Source: F1-120-MAGs238 sp964484185 (lineage in GTDB: Bacteria > Planctomycetota > Phycisphaerae > Phycisphaerales > UBA1924). Taken from it: 64,000 nucleotides of DNA. The notes under the pieces are model-generated. The model was not told where the DNA came from, ran no database searches, and saw nothing but the letters and a program-made list of their open reading frames with translations. The stretch spans positions 1 through 64,000 of the forward strand of contig CAZAEQ010000012.1 in assembly GCA_964484185.1 (NCBI GenBank). The letters are read 5' to 3'. The position numbers were made by a program, and so were the translations under genes. How positions within the stretch are numbered: the stretch's first letter is position 1; each line of letters begins with the position of its first letter. Shown here piece after piece: positions 9,301 to 17,715 of this stretch.

Positions 9301-11420
9301 AGATTCACCAGGGTCGTGCTGCCTTGTTCGACCCGGATGCCCTCGCGCCGCACAGTCTTGTGCTCTGTTTTGGCTTCATTGATTGCTGCTCGAAGGGGCA
9401 ACATCAGGCCGTCGCGAGCCATCTTGAGTACATCGAAGGATGCCTTGCCGGCTGGGGGCTGCAGGTACGCCCCTGTCGGACCGCGGAACTGCAGTATTTG
9501 ATTCTCTGTATTGATCAAAACCGCCGGCGGCGCGTAACGGTTGATGGCGATCCGATCAGCCTCGCGTTGCGCACTGAGTTCGCCGCGCAATCCATCGAGG
9601 ACATCCATCCCGGCAGCGCTCTTCCCGCGCGCGATGATCGATGGCGGGCGCCGATCTTGTCCACCAAGCGTGCGTTCCTGGGTGCGTGGAAAATGGAATG
9701 CTGGAGTGACGGCCACCTTTTTGCGGTAGATCTTCTGCTTCTTGTCGATCTGTTCAAAGAGATCGGTAAAGCCGCCGATGGATTCAGATGCCCCCAGCAG
9801 CAGAAATCCGCCCGGGCGAAGCGCATAGTGGAATGTAGGGATGGCCTTTTTCTGCAGCGAAGGTTCAAGATAGATCAGCAGGTTTCGACAACTGATCAGT
9901 GACATTCGAGAAAAAGGCGGATCAGCAATCAGGTTCTGGCGCGCAAAGACCACCATCTCGCGGAGCGACTTGTTGACGCGATAGCCGCCATCTGCTTCGG
10001 TGAAGAATCGGCGCAGTCGCGCTGGACTGATATCTTCGACAAGACTCTTGGCGTAGAGACCATGACGCGCCTTGTCGAGCAGCGCATCGTTGAGATCAGT
10101 CGCGAATATCTGGAGCGAACGGCTGCTCCCCAGCTTCTCGACAACTTCCACAAACGCCATCGCAAGCGAATAGGCCTCCTGGCCAGTAGAACATCCAAGA
10201 ACCCAGCATCGCACCGGGTCATCAGATTGCTCTTTGAGCAGCGTGGGCAAGACTTCGTGCTGAATTGTTTCAAACGCCTCAGGATTGCGGAAAAAGCTGG
10301 TCACACTGATCAATACATCTGAATAGAGCGAATCCAGTTCTTTGACATTGTCCTTGAGAAAAGCGGCGTAGTCATCCAATGTGGACTGCTTGCTCAAGAC
10401 CAGTCGCCGGGCAATTCGGCGCTGAATGGTACTGGATTTGTACAGTGAAAAATCTACTCCGGAGTGCTTTCGCAGATGCAACAGGATCTTTCTGTACCCG
10501 GCTTCAATGTCCTGGCGATCCGCATGATTCGCATGATTCGGCTGAGTCGCGGCGTGGTCTCGCTTGTTTCCCGACATGCTCACTTCGTCAGCCGGGCCAC
10601 CCGATGGCAATGGTGCGCCATCATCCTCGTGACGGATCGCCTCATCGCGATTCCGTTCGCCGCGGATATCGCTTCCTCGATCGTTCTCTGCTGTCGCGCT
10701 GTCGACACCGTCAACAACTCTCTCTGTCTCGCGGTGCGGCTCAGATGGGCCCGCGACAAAGGGATGCGCTGCAATTCGCGCCAACTCCTTGGCGATATCA
10801 GCGGGCGCGAGAACCATGTCAACCGAACCCGATGCAACCGCGCTCAGCGGCATCGATTCGTGCTTTGCTGAATCATCCTGGGCAAATGTGAACCCGCCCT
10901 CAGCCTTGATCGCTTCAAGCCCCAGAGTGCCATCGGTCGCAGTGCCCGAAAGCACAATACCGATCGCGCGTTCCCGCTGGTCTGCAGCCAGCGATTCAAA
11001 GAACGTGTCGATGGGTCGATGGGGCGCACGAGTCTTTTGACGTGGCACAAGCTTCAACTCGCCACGCTCAATGCTCAAACTTGTATCGCGCGGGATGACA
11101 TATACCTGATTCGGTTCGACTTTCTGTGACTGAGTGATTTCTTTCACCGGCATCAGAGTTGCCCGCTGAAGTATCTGTACCAGCGCGCTCTGATGATCCG
11201 GGTCAAGGTGCTGGACCAGAACAAATCCCATGCCGGTATCAACAGGCAATGCCTTGAGCAATTGTGTGAAGGCCTCAAGCCCCCCAGCCGAAGCGCCAAC
11301 ACCAACGATAGAAAATCCTCGACCCGTCTCTTCGGTCACAGGACTCAGGGCTTTCCCTGAATCCGGTGCGCTGACAACAGCTGATGCCAGCTGGTCATTG
11401 GAAGGACTTTTCTTTTTCAT
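6384..11420 (-). CDS. CheB-CheR-PAS hybrid histidine kinase with receiver domain
   Basis: A 1678-residue multidomain signalling protein, numbered from the ATG at 11420 (an in-frame TTG at 11462 is possible but poorly spaced from a ribosome site). Order: CheB-type methylesterase at about 35-230 with catalytic Ser in GASAGG, His in VQHLDPDH and Asp in TATDGTLG; CheR-type methyltransferase at about 310-560 with SAM motif LGCSTGQEA near 405; a Glu-rich coiled coil at about 760-830; three or four PAS domains; HisKA with HELRNP near 1255; HATPase with GxGxGLSLA; a C-terminal receiver with phospho-acceptor Asp in ILDIGLPGMDG near 1595. All catalytic residues appear intact. There is no membrane segment, so it is cytosolic. 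No che or flagellar genes lie next to it, so its methylation target is unknown. Confidence 0.95.
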   Translation of the reverse strand: MKKKSPSNDQLASAVVSAPDSGKALSPVTEETGRGFSIVGVGASAGGLEAFTQLLKALPVDTGMGFVLVQHLDPDHQSALVQILQRATLMPVKEITQSQKVEPNQVYVIPRDTSLSIERGELKLVPRQKTRAPHRPIDTFFESLAADQRERAIGIVLSGTATDGTLGLEAIKAEGGFTFAQDDSAKHESMPLSAVASGSVDMVLAPADIAKELARIAAHPFVAGPSEPHRETERVVDGVDSATAENDRGSDIRGERNRDEAIRHEDDGAPLPSGGPADEVSMSGNKRDHAATQPNHANHADRQDIEAGYRKILLHLRKHSGVDFSLYKSSTIQRRIARRLVLSKQSTLDDYAAFLKDNVKELDSLYSDVLISVTSFFRNPEAFETIQHEVLPTLLKEQSDDPVRCWVLGCSTGQEAYSLAMAFVEVVEKLGSSRSLQIFATDLNDALLDKARHGLYAKSLVEDISPARLRRFFTEADGGYRVNKSLREMVVFARQNLIADPPFSRMSLISCRNLLIYLEPSLQKKAIPTFHYALRPGGFLLLGASESIGGFTDLFEQIDKKQKIYRKKVAVTPAFHFPRTQERTLGGQDRRPPSIIARGKSAAGMDVLDGLRGELSAQREADRIAINRYAPPAVLINTENQILQFRGPTGAYLQPPAGKASFDVLKMARDGLMLPLRAAINEAKTEHKTVRREGIRVEQGSTTLVNLEVIPLKNLRERCFLVIFEEPARISGSAAKNLRPALSEQDQAEERGRVSELETDLSEIREFMQVMQEQHDAANEELQVSSEEVQSANEEFQSVDEELETSKEELESANEELITVNEEMNHRNSELNVLNNDLINLQTSTKLAIVLLDRDLSIRRFSPQAEKLFDLLATDVGRPVGHIRHRLLSTPVLNSQRNGDAPASQSPEMAPTDLEGIAAEVIVSEREYDCDVQDQARNWYSLRVRPYKTNDGKVNGAVVVLVDITDRKQAAEIVAEHQARFHQMIDALPVAVYVTDAQGYLTHFNRAANLGCGRTPVLGVDRWCVFGKLFHADGTPMALDSSPMARAIKEGQAPQGQTVIGERPDGSRLWGEVYPMALHSSTGAIIGGINVVVDVTGRRQLEELQRISELRYRRVFEAAKDGILILDLQTGKVTDCNQFIAALLGLESAAVIGKELYHIGLFGDIEVSKKAFEVLKEKKYLRYENLSVKNHKGITVEVEVVANVYQEGSKLVAQCNVRDISQRVEMEKKLNEQSVQIAGESRRKDEFLAMLAHELRNPLAPIRAAVQLMQTNNLAGRTPLGVQALEIISRQAGNITRLVNDLLEVSRVVSGRVRLNRSTVDLNEIVRHAIETTSPLIDHHQHTLVVHYCDLPLLANVDPMRMEEVFINLLNNAAKYSPDGGHIEVWCEHREEMLGATQLVSRYAQVRVRDRGMGVDAELLPRIFDLFSQGDRSLARAQGGLGIGLSLASQLVKQHGGTIVVRSDGPGKGAEFIVRLPAVAASVSSQAQAEQPSFVSGEPLKTKAAKGDSKSDAKSDAPKVDVKMILPPDGETASIGAPRGPFNAPRVLIVDDNVDLVTTLSSLLTLRGFTVRSAYTGPEALKIAREWLPSIAILDIGLPGMDGHEVARNLRADQALAAVGSGGSGEKAASSPIRLVALSGYGRPEDVALAQVSGFDAYLVKPLDYAELEKVITAPMVP

Positions 11421-11596
11421 GACCGCTCGCAGTGGAAAGGCACTCCGCCATGGAAGCGGCAACCCACCTCGGTCAGAAGGCCGAAGGCCAGATCATACAC
11501 ACTCCGCACTTTGCCATCACCGGCACAAGGTGTGGAGTTATCCCTGTTTTCCAGTATTAGGAATCAAACTCGTAACGCGTGCTGGCAAATCTGTTC

Positions 11597-12808
11597 TTAT
11601 AGCTTTCGTAGTGCGTCAATGAACCGGTCGATGTGCTCAGTCGTGTGTGCCGCTGAAATCTGGCACCGCAGACGCGCATGACCTTCCGGAACCACCGGGA
11701 ATCCAAAGCCAATCACAAACACGCCAAGCTCAAGCAATCGCTTGCTCATCGCGATCGCCTTGGCAGTGTCATGGACAATGATCGGGCAGATTGCCGTCGG
11801 GCTCTCAAGTACATCAAAACCCGCAGCGCGGATCTTGGTGCGTGCGTAGTTGCAGTTGTCACGCAGTCGCTGCACGCGCTCTGGTTCGCGGCGCAGGATT
11901 TCGATCGCTTTTCTTGCGCTGCACGCAACCGTCACCGGCAGCGCATTTGAAAAGATCGTCGGGCGACCGCGCTGGATCACCATTTCGATTGCTTCTTTGG
12001 GGCCGGCAATAAAGCCGCCCGCGCCGCCGCCGAGGGCCTTCCCAAGCGTGCCGGTGAACATATCGACCTGGCGTGCACCAGTTTCGAGCATTCCAAAATG
12101 CTCATGCGTTCCGCGGCCAAGTTTGCCCATCACCCCATGGCCGTGCGAATCATCAACAACCAGAATCGCGTTGTATTCATCACACAGTTTCCGCATCGCC
12201 TTAAGATCAGCGATCGAACCTTCCATGCTGAACACGCCATCAGTCACGACCCAGATCGCACCGGTCACTTCCTTATTGGCCTTCGCCGCTTCCAGTGCGG
12301 CACGCAGTGAACCTTCACCCTCAAGGCGATTGTTTTTATACACCGCCTTGTGTACGCCCTTCTTGATGACCGCCGCGAGACGAATCGCATCGATGATGCA
12401 GGCGTGATTGAGTTCATCAGAGATCAGGATGTCGCCGGGCTCGGCCAACGTGGGGAACAGAGCTTCAGCCGCCGTCCACGCGCTCACAAATGAGTACGCG
12501 CTCTCGGTCCCCATGTACGACGCAATGTCCTTCTCAAGATCGTGGTGAGGAGAAAACGTGCCGCAGATAAAGCGAACTGATGCGGTACCCGCGCCAAAGT
12601 CCCGCAGCCCCTTCACGCCAGCTTCAACAACTTCGGGATGATTCGCAAGGCCAAGATAGTTGTTAGAACACAGGCAGACAACTTCGCCATAACCCTTGAG
12701 CTTCACCGTCGGGCCCATCGGTCCTTCGATCGTCTGCAGAACTTTCAGGACCTTGTCTTCCTGAATCTTTGCGAGTGTGGCACGGGCGCGGGTGAGAAAC
12801 GTGTTCAT
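11597..12808 (-). CDS. kbl: Glycine C-acetyltransferase (2-amino-3-ketobutyrate CoA ligase)
   Basis: The 403-residue protein matches Kbl throughout: NNYLGLANHPEV near the N-terminus, GTASVRFICGT, DELNHACIID, TDGVFSMEG, VDDSHGHG with the PLP-contacting Asp/His, the Schiff-base Lys257 in TGTLGKALGG, and the C-terminal FPVVPEGHARLR. It is a PLP enzyme of the alpha-oxoamine synthase family, cleaving 2-amino-3-ketobutyrate with CoA to glycine and acetyl-CoA in threonine breakdown. The usual partner, threonine dehydrogenase, is not adjacent. AGAGG about 9 nt before the ATG supports the start. Related enzymes (BioF, ALAS) are less likely because the RFICGT and sequence spacing follow Kbl. Confidence 0.95.
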   Translation of the reverse strand: MNTFLTRARATLAKIQEDKVLKVLQTIEGPMGPTVKLKGYGEVVCLCSNNYLGLANHPEVVEAGVKGLRDFGAGTASVRFICGTFSPHHDLEKDIASYMGTESAYSFVSAWTAAEALFPTLAEPGDILISDELNHACIIDAIRLAAVIKKGVHKAVYKNNRLEGEGSLRAALEAAKANKEVTGAIWVVTDGVFSMEGSIADLKAMRKLCDEYNAILVVDDSHGHGVMGKLGRGTHEHFGMLETGARQVDMFTGTLGKALGGGAGGFIAGPKEAIEMVIQRGRPTIFSNALPVTVACSARKAIEILRREPERVQRLRDNCNYARTKIRAAGFDVLESPTAICPIIVHDTAKAIAMSKRLLELGVFVIGFGFPVVPEGHARLRCQISAAHTTEHIDRFIDALRKL

Positions 12809-12869
12809 TGCAACAAGCCTCTTCTCTCTTGTTCTCTTGGCGCGCCGAGATGATCAGCGCCGATTCAAC

Positions 12870-15689
12870 TTAACTGATTGCCGCGGTGATCGGATGTGAA
12901 TGTCCATCAAACGTGATGCGGGCCTTGCCCGGGAAACCGCCATGTTCATCAAACAACATGACTTCGTTTTCTTCGCCCAGACGCATCCAGCTCGCCGGAA
13001 TGTAATACGACTCCTGCGGCGGCACGGTCTTGCCATCAGCAGTCGCCACAAAGTAGCGCCCAAGATGCCGCCCATTGATAAACATCTGGCCTTTGGTCAT
13101 GCCATCGAGTTCCAGGTGCGCAGCAGCCTGTGACACCGGCGCCTTAAACGTCGTCTTCCACCACGTCGGCTCTTTAGCCTTGCCGTTCTTGGCATTGTGG
13201 AAATCTGTCGCGCTTGGCGGCTCCCACTTTGCAAACGACCACTGGGCTTTCTCTGTCAGGTTCTCGATCAGTTCTTCGAACAGAATCTGCTGACAGAGAT
13301 CAGGAATCAGAGCTTCAACTTCTTCCGCGCTGTCAAACGCACTTGTCGGCGTCGGAATCAACGCGAGTTGGATCGTCGAATTTTTTCCAAGTGTCTCTGC
13401 ATCAAGCACGATCGTGGGCGTGCCGATCGGTTCAAGCACAAAGCTCGGCTTGTCGTTGATCACAAGGATCGCACGCTGCGTAAGTCCCTGCAGATGAATC
13501 AAAACATCTGACTTCTTGTTCTTGCGCGTAATCGGCCATGACAGGCGGAACGGCGAGGTGCAATCGCCTTCGCGCACTTCCCAAAGCGGCGACTTGAACG
13601 CGAGAATATCAATCGGGTCGCCCTGAAGCACCTTGGGCTTGCTGCCCTTGATCGAATCAGTTTCGTAAATGTGCGATGCCAGACCCTTGTCATCAAAGTT
13701 CGTTGGTCCGCCAGAAAGACGTCCAAACGCCTCCGCGAGCACCACCAATCGCTGACCACCCTTGCGAAGCTGAATGTGTCCATCGAACGTCGCGCCCGGA
13801 CCAAAGCCCAGCACGCCGCTCTCAACGCCATCGACAAAGATGTGCAAACGATCCGCAGCTCTCGGCGCAACCACGCGAGCTTTGTGCGTCGCATGGCCCG
13901 GCAGATCAATCCGATACCAGCCGTAGCCAGAGAGCGAGCCCAATTGTGTCAGTGTTTGCGGCCCATCAATCTTTGCGAACCGCGCCGACTCGCCCGCCGC
14001 GTATTCAGCCACGCCGCAGCTCGACCAGTGCGCCAGCGAAATGCCGTGCGGCTTTGACTCAACAGCATGCGACACCGGAACCTGCTTCACTTCACCTTCA
14101 AGGTTCACCTTCAGGCATGTCTTCACGCCCGCCGCACCAACCGGCTTTCCATCAGCCAGAATTCCCAGCACGCCAAAGTACACTGCATCATCTGCGAAGA
14201 ACATGCCATCGACCTGTTCTTCAGATGCGATGATGATCGTGAGGCCTTCGTGATCCAGTACCAGCGGAGCCTTCGCCGCCGCGGATGGAACTTCAACATC
14301 CATCGGTGAGCCATTGACGCTGATCACGCCGCTTGAGCCCTTGGGGCCAAACAGCACAAGCATCTTGCCCTGCGTACCCATGCACGAAAGATTGGTGTAA
14401 TCCACGCGTGAGCGGCCGCCCACGCTGACATCAAGCAGCAACCAGGCAACCGGCTGCGATCCCAGATTCACGGGCAATGTCGAACCATCAGACAAGAGCA
14501 ACGAAGTCGTTCTCGCTCCAGCTTCACCCGATTCGGCATCTTCATCGCCGAACACAAACACGAATCCGCCCTGCGATCCAGTGATGTGTACAACCTTGCA
14601 TCCGCCAGACTTCGAAGCACCCTTCTTTGTCTTGCCAGTTCCGCCGCTAAAGGAGGGATCCGCGATCACTGGCTGATAGCTAGGCTCCAGGTGCGCAAAG
14701 ACACGCGCAAACCTTGACGCAAACGTTGTCAATCGACGCAATGGGTGGTACAGAGGACCAACAGCGCCGCTCTCGGTCAGTGGCGCAGTAGCGCACGAAA
14801 TCGAACTGACAAATCCGCCGTTGGTGGCATCTCTGCCGCCGAGGTATCCAGTGTTCGAGCCCGCCGCGAACGGCTGCAGATTGACCTGCCCGCCGCCCGC
14901 AAGCACTTCCGCCAGCTTCCGCATCGCTTGCGTCGCCGTCATTGGCTCTGGCGCTTCTTCACCGAAATAGCTCGGCTCGCCAACTGCAAAATCGGTCACA
15001 AGTCGCGGTTGGTCAGGTCTCACCACCGAAAGCTGCCGCAGAGTCGCGAGCATGTTGTCGCTGCCACGCCAGCCATCAAGCTGACCTTCCGCCGACTGCC
15101 ACAAATTGTGATCATTGAATGTCTGAAGTTCCAATCCAGACTCGCGCAGGTAGCGCTGCAATTCGCCAAGATAAGACTCGGCAAAGCCATCGTGAGCACA
15201 GGTCCAGCCCGACTCAAGCTGCATAAGAATGATCGGTCCGCCTTCACCCGGCGCAGAAACTTGCAAATCGCGAATCTGATCCGCGAGCGCACCAAAGTAG
15301 CGAGAACACGCTTCAAGGAATGGCGCGTTGTTCGTGCGCAGCTTCATGTCCTTGATCTGCAGCAGCCACGGCGGCATGCCGCCCATGTCGTAGTTGTACC
15401 CGACAAATGGGCCCATGCGCAGCACGCAATACATGCCCGCTTTGTGTACAAGCTGAATGAAGCGACGAATATCGTTGTCGCCATTGAAATCAAACCGACC
15501 CGGACGCGGTTCGTGGCGGGACCACACTACCGGCGCATCGATACAATTCAATCCTGCAAGTTTCGCGGCGTGGATCCGATCGTGCCAATACTCTTGTGGG
15601 ATTCTCGCGTATGGAATACTTCCAGAAACGAGCCAGATTCGTCGCCCATCGAGCATAAAGCTGCGGCCGTCGCAGGTCAAAGTAGGCAT
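12870..15689 (-). CDS. GH35 beta-galactosidase-like protein, probably catalytically altered
   Basis: The 939-residue product starts at the ATG at 15689 (GGAG upstream); a TTG at 15731 would add 14 residues. The N-terminal 330 residues have the GH35 TIM-barrel pattern: SGSIPYARIPQEYWHDRIHA, GLNCIDAPVVWSRHEP, GRFDFNGDNDIRRFI and VLRMGPFVGY. Beta-sandwich and jelly-roll regions follow, as in family 35. The acid/base motif that normally reads Q-V-E-N-E-Y-G is here Q-L-E-S-G-W (Glu159-Ser160-Gly161), and the nucleophile motif S/T-E-F reads T-D-F (Asp233). By homology both catalytic glutamates are therefore missing. There is no signal peptide, so the protein is probably cytosolic. It may be a sugar-binding relative or have shifted chemistry. 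It lies 61 bp upstream of kbl on the same strand. Confidence 0.85.
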   Translation of the reverse strand: MPTLTCDGRSFMLDGRRIWLVSGSIPYARIPQEYWHDRIHAAKLAGLNCIDAPVVWSRHEPRPGRFDFNGDNDIRRFIQLVHKAGMYCVLRMGPFVGYNYDMGGMPPWLLQIKDMKLRTNNAPFLEACSRYFGALADQIRDLQVSAPGEGGPIILMQLESGWTCAHDGFAESYLGELQRYLRESGLELQTFNDHNLWQSAEGQLDGWRGSDNMLATLRQLSVVRPDQPRLVTDFAVGEPSYFGEEAPEPMTATQAMRKLAEVLAGGGQVNLQPFAAGSNTGYLGGRDATNGGFVSSISCATAPLTESGAVGPLYHPLRRLTTFASRFARVFAHLEPSYQPVIADPSFSGGTGKTKKGASKSGGCKVVHITGSQGGFVFVFGDEDAESGEAGARTTSLLLSDGSTLPVNLGSQPVAWLLLDVSVGGRSRVDYTNLSCMGTQGKMLVLFGPKGSSGVISVNGSPMDVEVPSAAAKAPLVLDHEGLTIIIASEEQVDGMFFADDAVYFGVLGILADGKPVGAAGVKTCLKVNLEGEVKQVPVSHAVESKPHGISLAHWSSCGVAEYAAGESARFAKIDGPQTLTQLGSLSGYGWYRIDLPGHATHKARVVAPRAADRLHIFVDGVESGVLGFGPGATFDGHIQLRKGGQRLVVLAEAFGRLSGGPTNFDDKGLASHIYETDSIKGSKPKVLQGDPIDILAFKSPLWEVREGDCTSPFRLSWPITRKNKKSDVLIHLQGLTQRAILVINDKPSFVLEPIGTPTIVLDAETLGKNSTIQLALIPTPTSAFDSAEEVEALIPDLCQQILFEELIENLTEKAQWSFAKWEPPSATDFHNAKNGKAKEPTWWKTTFKAPVSQAAAHLELDGMTKGQMFINGRHLGRYFVATADGKTVPPQESYYIPASWMRLGEENEVMLFDEHGGFPGKARITFDGHSHPITAAIS

Positions 15690-15912
15690 AGTACGGAGTT
15701 CTCCAGTGTCAGCTTCCCTGCCGAAACCCAAACTTGAATCTAACTGTCGGTCAGGACACGAGATACGATCAAAGAGTCCATCACATCCCAGCCATTTCTT
15801 GTGTTACGAAATGATTGAGAAAAGGTACTATGTTAGGCAGGCGTGACCAAATTGCCACTTTGAGGCAACCTTCGGATACACTGCTGTAAGATTCCAGCCA
15901 CGAGGTACTCCC

Positions 15913-17715
15913 ATAAACCGATCAGACACAATACAAAGACTTGTTTTGACAGCCCTGCTTACCGCCACCCTGGCTGGTTGCACCTCGAACATGTCCTCAA
16001 TTGACCGCCGCTTGGACAAGATTCTGGGAACCGGGACAGCATCTATTAATGGCGAAGCGCGGAACCCAAGTCGCCAAACCAGCCCAGACGATGTAGACCG
16101 AACAAAATCCTTAACATCAAAAAACCCAGCAACCACCAACCTCCCCGCATCAGAGCTGCGCTTCACCCCGGCAGATGAAGCTAAGTCGGTGTCGGCCCGC
16201 CTTGATGGCTATGCCAACCCGCTCGAAGCTTCGGCAGATGCAGTTGTCATAGATCTCGTCGCAGCCTGGAAACAAAGTCAGCTGACTGGCCGCGAATATC
16301 TCGCCTCAGAAGAAGAGTACATCTTCGCCGCGATCCGCCTGCTTACTGAGCAGCGCCGCTGGTCGCCGCGGCTGTTCAACGACACCTCCGCGATTGTGTC
16401 GGGTTCAGGCAACCAGGGCAACTTCCAGCACGCGCTGGACATCATTAACACGCTTCGTGTAACGCAACGACTTCCATTTGGCGGCGATGTCGAAGCCCGC
16501 TGGGTGACCAGCTCGGTACAGCAATTGCGAGAGCAAGTTTCTGACCGCTATCGCCAGTCTGGCGAAATCGCGCTCTCCGCAAACATTCCGCTGTTGCGCG
16601 GGGCCGGCCTCATCGCTCAAGAAGACATCATCCAGGCTGAACGCGAGTTGATCTATCAAGCCCGCGCATTCGAACGATTCCGCCGCAGCTATCTCGTCAC
16701 GATCGCCAATGACTATTTCAATCTGGTCAATCAGCGCAATCGCATCAAGAACCAGGAAGCTGCGCTCGAGAGCTTTAAGAAACTCAACGAGGCAGAATCC
16801 GCACGTGTGGATGCTGGCCGACGCCCCGCATTTCAGCGCAACATTACTGCCAACCAGGTCTTGAGCGCACAGAGCACGCTCTCAAGTCAGCGCGAGTCCT
16901 TCCGTCTGGCCCTGGATCGATTCAAGATTCGCCTCGGGCTTCCGCCCTCAAAATCTGCCTCGCTCTCAAACACTGAGCTTGTCATTCCACGCCCGGAATC
17001 CACCGAAGATCAGGCCAGCGCCCTCGCCCTCGAATACCGCCTCGACCTTCAGACCCAGCGCGATCGACTCGATGACACCAAACGCGCTGCCCTCAACGCG
17101 AAAAACGATCTGCTCCCCGATCTCGATCTCCGCGGCAATGTTGGGGTCCCCACTGACCCGCGCCGGAATGTGGGCGGCGCGAACTTTGATACTGGTGATT
17201 TAGACTACTCCACCAGTCTCACGCTCAGCTTGCCACTGGATCGCGAAACTGAACGACTCAGTCTGAAGCGCGCGATCATCGTTCTTGAATCCAGAAAACG
17301 CGATCTCGATCGCCAGCGCGATGAGGTCTACGTCGCCGCTCGATCAGCGCTTCGCCGCATCGATCAGGCAGCTTTCCAGTTCGACCTCGCTGAACAGGCT
17401 GTCAAGATCAACGAATCACGACTTGAGGAACAAAACCTCAAGGCAAATGAAGTTGAACCGCAGCGCATCGTCGAATCTCAGAACGACTTGCTTCGCTCCC
17501 AGAACGACCGCGATCAGGCGCGCACAGATCTCAGGCTCGCGATTCTCAGTTACCTGCTCGAGACCGATCAACTCCGCGTCAGTCCTGATGGAACACTTCT
17601 GCCTTTGCCAGGTATGCCAGAATCTACTGAATCAACAGATTCTCCAGATGCGCCTCCGCCCGCTCAACCAGCGCCCGTCTTACCCGGGCAGCCTCAACCC
17701 ATCGAAGGCCAATGA
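15913..17715 (+). CDS. TolC-family outer membrane lipoprotein with probable AUA start
   Basis: The frame encodes an OEP/TolC-type protein: long alpha-helical hairpin regions with SGEIALSANIPLLRGAGL and a second SLTLSLPLDRETERL repeat, as in outer-membrane efflux channels. No ATG precedes the domain; the first TTG (15946) would cut into the signal peptide and lacks a ribosome site. Extending upstream, an ATA at 15913 is preceded by CGAGGT with 7-nt spacing and gives NRSDTIQRLVLTALLTATLAGC, a textbook lipoprotein signal with lipobox LAGC. I therefore place the start at this ATA, giving 600 residues. The C-terminus is Pro-rich. No adaptor or pump gene adjoins it, unlike the second TolC gene in the window. 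The last 36 bases overlap the convergent MBL gene. Confidence 0.85.
   Translation: MNRSDTIQRLVLTALLTATLAGCTSNMSSIDRRLDKILGTGTASINGEARNPSRQTSPDDVDRTKSLTSKNPATTNLPASELRFTPADEAKSVSARLDGYANPLEASADAVVIDLVAAWKQSQLTGREYLASEEEYIFAAIRLLTEQRRWSPRLFNDTSAIVSGSGNQGNFQHALDIINTLRVTQRLPFGGDVEARWVTSSVQQLREQVSDRYRQSGEIALSANIPLLRGAGLIAQEDIIQAERELIYQARAFERFRRSYLVTIANDYFNLVNQRNRIKNQEAALESFKKLNEAESARVDAGRRPAFQRNITANQVLSAQSTLSSQRESFRLALDRFKIRLGLPPSKSASLSNTELVIPRPESTEDQASALALEYRLDLQTQRDRLDDTKRAALNAKNDLLPDLDLRGNVGVPTDPRRNVGGANFDTGDLDYSTSLTLSLPLDRETERLSLKRAIIVLESRKRDLDRQRDEVYVAARSALRRIDQAAFQFDLAEQAVKINESRLEEQNLKANEVEPQRIVESQNDLLRSQNDRDQARTDLRLAILSYLLETDQLRVSPDGTLLPLPGMPESTESTDSPDAPPPAQPAPVLPGQPQPIEGQ

Noticed and set aside
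15828..16166. Minus-strand ORF over the TolC signal peptide region
   Set aside because: It overlaps the lipoprotein signal and domain of the plus-strand gene and shows no motif.
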